Positions 7,227-14,545 of a stretch of DNA of 64,000 nt are shown here, in pieces. This DNA is from Prauserella halophila. GTDB taxonomy: Bacteria > Actinomycetota > Actinomycetes > Mycobacteriales > Pseudonocardiaceae. The stretch lies in contig NZ_JAMTCQ010000011.1 of the NCBI RefSeq assembly GCF_024171895.1, positions 186,001 to 250,000 of the forward strand, read 5' to 3'. The notes below the pieces were generated by a model. The model saw only the letters and a program-made list of their open reading frames with translations. It was not told the DNA's origin and did no database searches. Within the stretch, counting starts at the first letter, position 1; the number at the start of each line of letters is the position of its first letter. The position numbers and the translations under genes were made by a program.

Positions 7227-7882
7227 GTATGGCCATCGACAAGACCGATCTGTACGACGCCGTCGCCGGCACCGGTAAGGCCCTGGCGCACGGCAAGCGC
7301 CTGGAACTGCTGGAACTGCTCGCCCAGGGCGAACGTCCCGTCCGGGAGCTGTCCGAGGCGGCCGGGCTCAAGCTCACCACCGCCTCGGCTCACCTGCAGA
7401 TACTGCACGAAGCCGGCTTGGTGACCACCCGCCGACAGGGAACGAGCGTCCGGTACCGGCTGGCCGGTGCCGACGTGGCCGGATTGCTGTCGGTCTTGTG
7501 CGAGGTCGCCGACAACCACCGTGCCGAGGTCGAGTCCGTTCGCCGGGCGTATCTCGACACCGAGAACATCAGAACGGTCGGCCGCGAGGAACTGCTCCGC
7601 GCCGCCGAGGAGGGCCGGGCACTGGTGCTGGATGTGCGCCCGGTCGAGGAGTACCGCGGCGGACACGTGCCCGGAGCGGTCTCGATCCCGCTCGCGGAGC
7701 TGGCCGAACGGTTGGCCGAGATCCCGCCGGACGTCGAGGTCGTCGCGTACTGCCGCGGGCGCTACTGCGTGCTGTCCTACGACGCGGTCCGGCTGCTGCA
7801 GGACCGCGGGCACGACGCCGCGCTACTGGAGGACGGCATCCTCGAATGGCGCCGCGACGGTATGCCCGTCACCGCTTCCTGA
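7220..7882 (+). CDS. ArsR family regulator fused to rhodanese domain
   Basis: 220 residues. Residues 17-95 are a winged helix (VRELSEAAGLKLTTASAHLQILHEAGLV recognition region). Residues about 118-215 are a rhodanese domain with LDVRPVEEYRGGHVPGA and the active loop YCRGRYC, giving C178 as the likely persulfide cysteine and C183 as a partner. The usual ArsR metal motif ELCVCD is absent, so sensing may go through the rhodanese cysteine. ATG 7229 is an alternative start. It precedes an MFS gene by 27 bases and is divergent from a methyltransferase. Confidence 0.92.
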   Translation: MPRMAIDKTDLYDAVAGTGKALAHGKRLELLELLAQGERPVRELSEAAGLKLTTASAHLQILHEAGLVTTRRQGTSVRYRLAGADVAGLLSVLCEVADNHRAEVESVRRAYLDTENIRTVGREELLRAAEEGRALVLDVRPVEEYRGGHVPGAVSIPLAELAERLAEIPPDVEVVAYCRGRYCVLSYDAVRLLQDRGHDAALLEDGILEWRRDGMPVTAS

Positions 7883-7909
7883 TCCACCACTTTCCCCGGA
7901 GGGAGCGGG

Positions 7910-9196
7910 ATGAGTTCTGCGACCGCGGCCGCGCTGCACCCTGCCCAACGACGCGTCCTCGCCGTCCTCGTCGCTGCGCAGATTCTCAGCGGTGCGGGGC
8001 TGGCGGCGGGCATCACGGTCGGGGCGCTGCTGGCCGAAGACATGCTCGACACCACGGGCCTGTCCGGCCTGCCCACCGCCCTGTTCACCGCGGGTTCGGC
8101 ACTGGCCGCCGCCCTGATCGGACGCGCTTCCCAACGTCGGGGACGCCGTGTGGGCCTCGCGGCCGGCTACGCGGTCGGAGCTCTCGGCGCCGTGGGCGTC
8201 GTGGTCGCCGCCACCGTCGACAGCGTCGTGCTGCTGTTCGCCGCACTGCTGCTCTACGGGTCGGGCACCGCCACCAACCTGCAAGCCCGCTACTCCGGCG
8301 CCGACCTGGCGACACCCGCGCACCGTGCCCGCGCCCTCAGCGCCGTGCTGGTGGCCACGACGCTCGGTGCCGTCGTCGGCCCCAACCTGGTCACACCGTT
8401 GGGCACACTGGCGCAGACCTGGAACATTCCATCGCTGGCCGGACCCTTCCTGCTGGCCGCGGTCGCCTACAGCGCCGCTGCGATCGTGCTCTGGGCACTG
8501 CTACGCCCCGACCCGTTGCTCACCGCGCGTGCCCTGGCCGACCCGGCCCCCGACGACCTCCCGGACCCGGACGTCGCGGCCACCGGCCGTGGCGGCGACG
8601 ACCGGCGCCGCATTCTGCTCGGCGCCGCCGTGATGGTGCTGGCCCAACTCGTCATGGTCGCGATCATGACCATGACCCCGATCCACATGCAGCACCACGG
8701 CCACACCGTCGGCGCCGCCGGAGTCGTCATCGCCGTCCACGTCGCCGCGATGTACCTGCCGTCACCGCTGAGCGGATACCTCGTCGACCGCTACGGCCGG
8801 ATGCCCCTCGCCCGCGCCTCCGGCCTCACCCTCCTGGCGGCAGGACTGGTCGCCGGGTTCTCGCCACCGGAGTCGGTCCCGCTGCTGTCGGTCGCACTCG
8901 GCCTGTTGGGACTGGGGTGGAGCTTCGGACTCGTCAGCGGCACCGCGATCATCACCGACAACACGGCATTGGCCACCCGCGCCAAGACTCAAGGCCTGGT
9001 CGACGTCGCCATCGCCGTCGCGGGAGCCGGCGGCGGTCTGGCCTCCGGTCTGGTCGTGGCCACCGGCAGCTACACCGTGCTGTCCCTGGCCGGAGGTGTA
9101 CTGGCCGTCGCACTGCTGCCCGTGATCACGCTGGCCGTCCGCCCCCGTCACACCTCGCATCCGGGCGACCGGCCCGCCGCCACCACTCGTCGCTGA
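7910..9196 (+). CDS. MFS transporter
   Basis: 428 residues with twelve predicted membrane helices. The loop 2-3 motif is GRASQRRGRRVGLAAGY (about 64-80) and its repeat in the second half is GYLVDRYGRMPLARASG, both MFS signatures. The ribosome site GGAGGGAG lies just before ATG 7910. Operon position after the ArsR-rhodanese gene suggests regulated efflux of whatever that protein senses; substrate not predictable. Confidence 0.9.
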   Translation: MSSATAAALHPAQRRVLAVLVAAQILSGAGLAAGITVGALLAEDMLDTTGLSGLPTALFTAGSALAAALIGRASQRRGRRVGLAAGYAVGALGAVGVVVAATVDSVVLLFAALLLYGSGTATNLQARYSGADLATPAHRARALSAVLVATTLGAVVGPNLVTPLGTLAQTWNIPSLAGPFLLAAVAYSAAAIVLWALLRPDPLLTARALADPAPDDLPDPDVAATGRGGDDRRRILLGAAVMVLAQLVMVAIMTMTPIHMQHHGHTVGAAGVVIAVHVAAMYLPSPLSGYLVDRYGRMPLARASGLTLLAAGLVAGFSPPESVPLLSVALGLLGLGWSFGLVSGTAIITDNTALATRAKTQGLVDVAIAVAGAGGGLASGLVVATGSYTVLSLAGGVLAVALLPVITLAVRPRHTSHPGDRPAATTRR

Positions 9197-9380
9197 CGGC
9201 CACGATTCCGTCCCGCGTCGGTGTGTCGGCTCCGGTGATCAGTGGCGACCATTCGCGTCGACGAACAACGTCGGCAACCGGTGTGGAGCGACGGACGTGT
9301 CCAGGCGGCGGCGTGTGGGTGTTTCGGTGTCCGGTGTCCCATTACGGTGGCGGCGGCGTTCGAATGATCTGGGAGGGACC

Positions 9381-10127
9381 ATGGGTGTAGCCGCTCACTA
9401 TCGTGATCTGTTGGCTTCGCACTACAGCTGGATGCTGGGTGGTGACATCGAGCAGGTCGCAACCCAGGACCGTCAGCTGCTCGAGAAACTCGGGCTCGGC
9501 GCGCCATCCGCAGCGAGCGTGGCGGTAGACCTGGGGTGCGGCCCGGGCCCGCAGACCCTGGCCTTGGCCGACATGGGATTCGGCACCGTCGTCGGGGTCG
9601 ACACCAGTCAGGAACTCCTCGACGAGCTCGCCCACCTTGCCCGCTCACGTCCTGCGGTACGGACGCGTCACGGCGACCTTCTCGACGCGCTCCCTGAGAT
9701 GGCCGCGCGCGGTTCCGTCGACGTCGTCGTGTGCATGCGCGACACGCTCCTGCATCTGTCCGACCTCGACGCGGTGGACCTGCTTCTTACTCGCGTGGCT
9801 TCGTCGCTGGCCACCGGCGGGAAGCTCCTGCTGACGTACCGGGACCTGACCCAGGAGCTCGCCGGAACCGACCGATTTCTGCCGGTGCGCAGCGACGACG
9901 AGCGGATCATGCTGTGCGCCCTCGACTACGACACCCCGGAGACCGTGACCGTCAACGACCTGGTCTACACCCGCACTGCCGAAGGCTGGGAACTGCACAA
10001 GAGCAGTTATCCGAAGCTGCGGATCGCACCGGACACGCTCGTCCAGCGAATCGAGGCCGCCGGGTTGACCGTCACCCATCACGCACCGGAATCGAACGGC
10101 ATGTGGTCGACCGTCGCCGCTTCCTGA
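9381..10127 (+). CDS. SAM-dependent methyltransferase
   Basis: 248 residues from ATG 9381, which has GGGAGGGACC upstream. Motif I is VDLGCGPGPQTLALADMG (about 50-67), with VVGVDTSQELLDEL for the second strand and GDLLDALPE / VDVVVCMRDTLLHL for motifs II-IV. It resembles small-molecule methyltransferases. It stands alone, with 184 bases of non-coding sequence before it and a convergent hydrolase after it. Substrate unknown. Confidence 0.88.
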   Translation: MGVAAHYRDLLASHYSWMLGGDIEQVATQDRQLLEKLGLGAPSAASVAVDLGCGPGPQTLALADMGFGTVVGVDTSQELLDELAHLARSRPAVRTRHGDLLDALPEMAARGSVDVVVCMRDTLLHLSDLDAVDLLLTRVASSLATGGKLLLTYRDLTQELAGTDRFLPVRSDDERIMLCALDYDTPETVTVNDLVYTRTAEGWELHKSSYPKLRIAPDTLVQRIEAAGLTVTHHAPESNGMWSTVAAS

Positions 10128-10179
10128 ACGCCGCCGGACCGTTCGATCCGCGGCCGTCCACTCCGGGCTGCGTCGACAG

Positions 10180-11190
10180 TCATCCCTTGTCTCCTGGCCT
10201 GTCGGTCCGGCGACGCCGGGTTTCGTCGATCGCTTCGCGGATGAGCTGGGCATGCAGGGTCGGATCGTCATGGTTGATGTGATGGCCGGTGTGGGGCGTG
10301 TCGATCAGGCGGCTGGCGTGCGACATCGTCAGGAACTCGGACTGAAGGTCGCGCCAGACCGGGTACCAGACCTCCCGGCCATGCGGACCAGCGGTGATCA
10401 CAGTGATCGGGAGGTCACCCAGATCGCGGGCTGCGGCCATCGACTTCCGGCCGAGGAGCAGGCCGGCGAACTCTTGGACGACGGCGCGCCGGTGTCGGCC
10501 GGTGAGCGAGAGGGCGAGGTGGGCGTCGACGAGGTCAGGCGGGACTTCGCGCCGTGCGGTCTGTCGGATCTCGGGCCGTCCGCCGAGCGCGAGGCGCAGT
10601 CGGTGCCACCCCAGTGCCCGAAGGCGCCACCGGGCGGCGTGTGCCCAGAGCTCGTGATCTCCGACGCTGGGGTCGGCTTCGCGGAGACGCCGGTTCTGGT
10701 CCTCATGACTGGAATCGGACAGGACCAGGTGTGCGACACGTTCGGGATGTCGAGCAGTGAACAACCGCGCGATCAACCCGCCCACGGAATGCCCCACCAG
10801 AACCACCGGATCGTCGAGGTCCAGTGCCGTGATCAGGGCGTCGAGTTCGTCGGCCATCGCGCTCAGGCTGCGCGGCCACGGGCCTGGGTCGCTCCAACCG
10901 ATGCCCGCCCGGTCGACCAGGACGACCGTTGCGTCGGTCTGCCGACTCAGAGCGCGTTGGACACGGACCCATTCGGCAGCCGGGGTGCTCAACGCTGGCA
11001 TCACCACCACCGTGGGACTCCCCGTCCCAGACCGAATGATGTGCAGGCGCCGGCCGCCGATATCGACCAACTCGCCAGGCGGAGGAAATCGTCGAGAATC
11101 CCGGCGTTCGGCCAGCTGCTGATACACAGCACTGGTTACGCCCGCGACGAGCGGCAGAGTGAGTAGTCCAGCAGCGAGGCGACGGCGCAC
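10180..11190 (-). CDS. Alpha/beta hydrolase
   Basis: 336 residues. An N-terminal hydrophobic stretch (LAAGLLTLPLVAGVTSAVYQQ, residues 5-25) indicates a signal peptide or anchor, so it probably acts outside or at the membrane. The nucleophile elbow is GHSVGG (S135), the preceding oxyanion-side motif is DRAGIGWSDPG, and the late TGHH supplies the histidine. Family members are esterases, epoxide hydrolases or lactonases; no closer assignment is justified. Confidence 0.88.
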   Translation of the reverse strand: MRRRLAAGLLTLPLVAGVTSAVYQQLAERRDSRRFPPPGELVDIGGRRLHIIRSGTGSPTVVVMPALSTPAAEWVRVQRALSRQTDATVVLVDRAGIGWSDPGPWPRSLSAMADELDALITALDLDDPVVLVGHSVGGLIARLFTARHPERVAHLVLSDSSHEDQNRRLREADPSVGDHELWAHAARWRLRALGWHRLRLALGGRPEIRQTARREVPPDLVDAHLALSLTGRHRRAVVQEFAGLLLGRKSMAAARDLGDLPITVITAGPHGREVWYPVWRDLQSEFLTMSHASRLIDTPHTGHHINHDDPTLHAQLIREAIDETRRRRTDRPGDKG

Positions 11191-11236
11191 GCCGGTCTCC
11201 TTTCACCGGGTTCCTGAACTGATCATGCCGCGCAGG

Positions 11237-11614
11237 TCATCGCGGAGACCAGACCTCGGCCGGTGGGCGTCCAGCCTGATTCCAGTCCGTTGCCGCAGCC
11301 ACGATGCGGTCCCACAACCCTCCCGTGCCGGCCTCAGCGACAGCGGCGACGACCTGGCGGTCGTGGACGTCGTAGGTGAGCACCAGTCTCACCGCCGCGA
11401 ACGTCGCTGTGTCGATGAACTCGTGCTGGGCGCAGGACCGGCCCGTCGTACGGGCCGCGTACACCACGTCAGGCAGCGCGACCGCCAGCGCGGCCGGCCA
11501 ATCCCGGGCTTCGAACGTGGACAGATAGAGCGCCGGTGCTAACGGTGCCTGGTCCAGGTCGAGGTCGAGCGTTGGGAACTCGGTGTTCGGAACAGACAGG
11601 TCGAGGGTGGTCAC
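11237..11614 (-). CDS. Hypothetical protein, coupled to upstream hypothetical
   Basis: 125 residues, GTG start at 11614 overlapping the stop of the upstream gene (GTGA). The N-terminus has an Asp/Leu-rich TLDLDLDQAPLAPALYLSTFEARDWPAALAVALPD segment; the rest looks like a small alpha/beta fold (FAAVRLVLTYDVHDRQVVAAVAEAG). No family recognised. Divergent from the XRE regulator, so possibly its target. Confidence 0.65.
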   Translation of the reverse strand: MTTLDLSVPNTEFPTLDLDLDQAPLAPALYLSTFEARDWPAALAVALPDVVYAARTTGRSCAQHEFIDTATFAAVRLVLTYDVHDRQVVAAVAEAGTGGLWDRIVAAATDWNQAGRPPAEVWSPR

Positions 11615-11988
11615 GGTGCACCTCCGGGATCGATCGGCAGGTTGTAGAGCCCCTCGAGCACGCGTTGCAGCACGTCGGGGTTGGTCTCGAAATGCAGCGG
11701 CTCGAGCGGCTGTGGCAGCAGCACGCCGGAGAAGGAGGCGCGCCGAGGAAGGTCGTCGTCACCGCCCACCTGTGACGTTCCGAGGTCCTCACCGACCGGG
11801 CGTTGGTGCTGGTAGCGCTGGTCCCGCCACTGTCGAACCTCAGCGACCGTGTTGGCGATGAACTGGCTGATGTCCGCATCGTTGGTGTTCCGGTCGGACA
11901 TCCAGTTGCCGACGGCGGCCGCGAATTCCTCGGGCGTGCTGATCACACGCTCATCGCCACTGCCCTGCGGTTCGTCGGTCTCACCCAT
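11611..11988 (-). CDS. Hypothetical protein
   Basis: 125 residues from ATG 11988, preceded by GAGAGAAG; longer upstream frames have no ribosome site. It is hydrophilic with an N-terminal helix pair (EEFAAAVGNWMSDRNTNDADISQFIANTVAEVRQWRDQRYQ) and a C-terminal LHFETNPDVLQRVLEGLYNLP. No family recognised. It is translationally coupled to the next gene and lies head-to-head with the XRE gene across 266 bases. Confidence 0.65.
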   Translation of the reverse strand: MGETDEPQGSGDERVISTPEEFAAAVGNWMSDRNTNDADISQFIANTVAEVRQWRDQRYQHQRPVGEDLGTSQVGGDDDLPRRASFSGVLLPQPLEPLHFETNPDVLQRVLEGLYNLPIDPGGAP

Positions 11989-12144
11989 GCGACTTCTCTC
12001 CGTGGTGTACGGCGCCCTGGCCGGTGTCGGGGTCACGGCCAGGGCGCCGCTTCTCTTGCGGCACCGGGGTGGCTCGACCAGTGGAGTGAGGGGAGGTCCT
12101 CCCCTGTGAGCCACCCGGCGCTACTCTGTGACCAGACCCATTCC

Positions 12145-12180
12145 GGCCACATGTGGAATCATGTCGGAATTATTCCAGCG
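12145..12180. promoter_or_regulatory. Nested inverted repeats before the XRE gene
   Basis: CCACATGTGG (12148-12157) is a perfect 10-base palindrome, and TGGAAT (12154-12159) pairs with ATTCCA (12172-12177). They lie in the divergent gap between the hypothetical pair and the XRE gene, where an autoregulatory operator would be expected. Confidence 0.4.
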
Positions 12181-12254
12181 CCGCCAGTCGGCCAACTGGG
12201 TGAGTCTGTTGACAGGCAGGAGTGGGTGATCACGTGAGAGAGCAGGAGCACGAG

Positions 12255-13124
12255 GTGGCGCGTAAGACGATCCGGGCCAGAAGGCTGGGGCAGCAGCTGC
12301 GCAAGATCCGCGAGTCTGCCGGGTTCAGCCAAGGTCAACCCTGCGAAGCGCTCAACGTTGACCAGTCGAAGAGAACCAGCATCAGCCAGGGCCAGATCTC
12401 CAAGATCGAGGCGGGAAACGCGCGGCTCGACGCCGACCAGCTCGCACGGATCATGTTCGTCCTCGACATGCCGGACGAGACGGTCGAGAAACTCGAGGAC
12501 CTGCGAGCTTCGGCCGAAACACCTGGATGGTGGAGCAAGTACAACCCGTACCTGCCGTCATCACTCGAGCTGATGGTCGAGCTCGGCGACGATGCAACAA
12601 CGTTGAGCACCTACGACGCGGTGTTCGTGCAGGGCCTGCTGCAGACCGAGGACTACGCCCGGGCTGTGGTCGAGTCGGCCCGTGCGTGGATCCGGCCGAC
12701 AGCTGTCGAGGATCTGGTCGAGCTGCGCATGCGCCGACAGGAGCGACTGGCCGAAAAAGGCTTCGGGCGCCTGACCGCGGTGTTGGCGGAATCCACGCTG
12801 TATCACCAGGTCGGCGGCCCGAACGTGCTACGAGCGCAACTCGAGAAGTTGTGCGAGGTAGCAGAGGAAGGTCACCAGGCGGTTCACGTGCTGCCCTTCG
12901 AGTCGGGGCCATGGCCTGGCATCGGAGGTTTCGTCATCTTCGGGTTCCCTGACGACGAAGACGCGGAGGTAGCGCAAGTCGACAGTGATCTCGGTGCAGC
13001 GATCTACGAGGACAAAGAGTCGATCAAGTCGGTGACATACACCCACAATGCAGCTCTCGCCCAGGCCCTGTCGGCACGGGCAACCCTGGACAGGCTGCAG
13101 ACCGTAAAGAAGGAATTGGAATGA
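12255..13124 (+). CDS. XRE helix-turn-helix regulator with DUF5753-type domain
   Basis: 289 residues from GTG 12255, chosen because AGGAG lies 6 bases upstream; GTG 12222 and 12234 are in frame but badly spaced. The Cro/C1-type HTH (LGQQLRKIRESAGFSQ ... SQGQISKIEAGNARL) is followed by the ligand-like region typical of the Streptomyces WhiJ/DUF5753 group, marked by YDAVFVQGLLQTEDYARAVVES and RMRRQERL. The HTH carries a short insertion (QPCEALNVDQSKRTS). It is coupled (ATGA) to a small downstream gene, the classic arrangement of this family. Confidence 0.9.
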   Translation: MARKTIRARRLGQQLRKIRESAGFSQGQPCEALNVDQSKRTSISQGQISKIEAGNARLDADQLARIMFVLDMPDETVEKLEDLRASAETPGWWSKYNPYLPSSLELMVELGDDATTLSTYDAVFVQGLLQTEDYARAVVESARAWIRPTAVEDLVELRMRRQERLAEKGFGRLTAVLAESTLYHQVGGPNVLRAQLEKLCEVAEEGHQAVHVLPFESGPWPGIGGFVIFGFPDDEDAEVAQVDSDLGAAIYEDKESIKSVTYTHNAALAQALSARATLDRLQTVKKELE

Positions 13125-13378
13125 CACACAACCCTTACCAGCAGCTGACGGACGAGCTCTACGCCCAGCTCGTACACGCACCGCACGCCAAGCCGTTGGC
13201 CAGCGGGGCCAGCGGTAGCTGCATCACGGTCGCGTCCGCGGGTGGGTTCATCAGCTTCCAGGACGACAAGCTCCCCACAGAGGAACGCCGGGCGCGTACA
13301 CAGGTCTACACGCCCGAAGAACTCGCAGCGTTCGTGGCCGACGCGAAGGCCGGCCACTACGACCAATACCTCGCCTGA
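13121..13378 (+). CDS. Small DUF397-like partner of the XRE regulator
   Basis: 85 residues; the ATG overlaps the XRE stop. The core GASGSCITVASAGGFISFQDDKLP followed by YTPEELAAFVADAKAGHYDQYL matches the layout of DUF397 proteins (short Ser/Gly strand with a Cys-Val-x-Val step, then a W/F-x-aF-v-x-G-x-f helix), though the usual V-R-D-S-K motif is replaced by FQDDKLP. In Streptomyces such proteins work with, and counteract, their XRE partner. Confidence 0.75.
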   Translation: MTHNPYQQLTDELYAQLVHAPHAKPLASGASGSCITVASAGGFISFQDDKLPTEERRARTQVYTPEELAAFVADAKAGHYDQYLA

Positions 13379-13393
13379 CTTCCAAGTAACGGA

Positions 13394-13433
13394 AACGATG
13401 CCGGTGTCCCGCATGCGGGACACCGGCATCGTT
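13394..13433. terminator. Perfect 40-bp palindrome between convergent genes
   Basis: Twenty-base arms meet with no spacer at GCATGC, between the DUF397-like gene (+) and the helical-repeat gene (-). The most economical reading is a two-way transcription terminator; the loop-less perfect symmetry is unusual and is discussed as a finding. Confidence 0.7.
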
Positions 13434-13510
13434 GCGTTCGGGTGGATGGTGCGGCTTCGCAACCGGATCAGTGGGTGGCGAACTGGCTGGCGATCCGGCA
13501 TCCAGCAGTG

Positions 13511-14545
13511 TCATCGGCAACCGCCACGCAGGAAGCGGGACATACCTTCCTCACTGGCGGCCGCGGCGTCGGTGATCGTGTCGAGTAAGGCTGCGGGGAG
13601 GTAGGGGTCGTGGCCGAGGCCGCCATCCGTGACGATGGTGGACATCTGCTGTCGGGTCGCCGCGGAAGTGCCGACCATGCAGGTGCGGTGTGTGTCTACG
13701 TCACGGGCAACGTAGGCATCGCCCGCGCTGATCGCTTGCTGGGTGATGTTGGCAGCGATTGGGGCGGCCGGTGCGTGACGAAGGAGGTCGAGTACCACGA
13801 GACCGAGCCGGCATCGGAACACTGGAGGGGTGGTGCCGAGGTCGAGGTAGTGCTCGAGCATCCGGTGCTCGGCCAGCTGAGTGTCGCGGCCCGCGAGTGT
13901 GAGGCACAGGGTGGCCAGGCAGTCGGCGATGGCCTGTTCCCAGGGTTCGTGTGTGCCGCTGCGGTCGAGTAGTTCGAGCGCATGGTCGTGGTCACCGTTG
14001 ACGATGCCGGTGATGATGGCGACCTGTCTGCCGTTGAGCAGTCTCTCACCGATGCCGCGGTGGCATTCGATGTGCGCGAGTGCGTGTTCCCATCGTCCAG
14101 CGCGAGTCAGTGCGCGCGTGCCGTCGGCGAGCAGCACCGTCCACAGGAACCGAACCAGCTCCGACCGCCGCTCCCGGTCGTCGAGGAGGTTTGCGGTGTC
14201 GACGACCCGGTCGTCGATGCGGATGGCAGCGCCGCCCCGCATGGCCTGATAGAGGCCGGTGAACAGCTCGTGTGCGCGATGCTCGTCCCCGGTGCGGATC
14301 TGGAGTCGCCCGATATTGACCAGTGGCTGCAGGGCGAGCTTCGCTGTTCGCGGCGCGAGAGGGCTGTGGGAGCGAAACAGGTCGAACTGGCGCCAGCACA
14401 GCTCTCTGGCACGGTCGGCCATTCCGCAGTCGCTGAGCAGCAGTGCAGCTTTGTTGAGCGATTCGGCAGCGGCCACGAGCTCCGTGCTCACCTTCGTGTG
14501 GGACGCGAGCTCGGCCGACGTTGGCAGCCAGGGCGTCGTGGTCAT
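13511..14545 (-). CDS. TPR-like helical-repeat protein coupled to recombinase
   Basis: 344 residues from ATG 14545, whose start overlaps the recombinase stop (ATGA). It is all-helical with repeated ~35-residue hairpins such as LNKAALLLSDCGMADRARELCWRQFDLF, LVNIGRLQIRTGDEHRAHELFTGLYQAM, DGTRALTRAGRWEHALAHIECH and IVNGDHDHALELLDRS, which fit degenerate tetratricopeptide repeats. There is no DNA-binding or enzymatic domain. Similar proteins occur as sensor parts of actinobacterial regulators. Its job here, perhaps protein partner or regulator of the recombinase, is inferred from coupling only. Confidence 0.75.
   Translation of the reverse strand: MTTTPWLPTSAELASHTKVSTELVAAAESLNKAALLLSDCGMADRARELCWRQFDLFRSHSPLAPRTAKLALQPLVNIGRLQIRTGDEHRAHELFTGLYQAMRGGAAIRIDDRVVDTANLLDDRERRSELVRFLWTVLLADGTRALTRAGRWEHALAHIECHRGIGERLLNGRQVAIITGIVNGDHDHALELLDRSGTHEPWEQAIADCLATLCLTLAGRDTQLAEHRMLEHYLDLGTTPPVFRCRLGLVVLDLLRHAPAAPIAANITQQAISAGDAYVARDVDTHRTCMVGTSAATRQQMSTIVTDGGLGHDPYLPAALLDTITDAAAASEEGMSRFLRGGCR

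Noticed and set aside
7498-9390. 630-codon plus-strand frame over the MFS gene
   Set aside because: Arg/Pro/Gly-rich out-of-frame reading of the ArsR and MFS genes.
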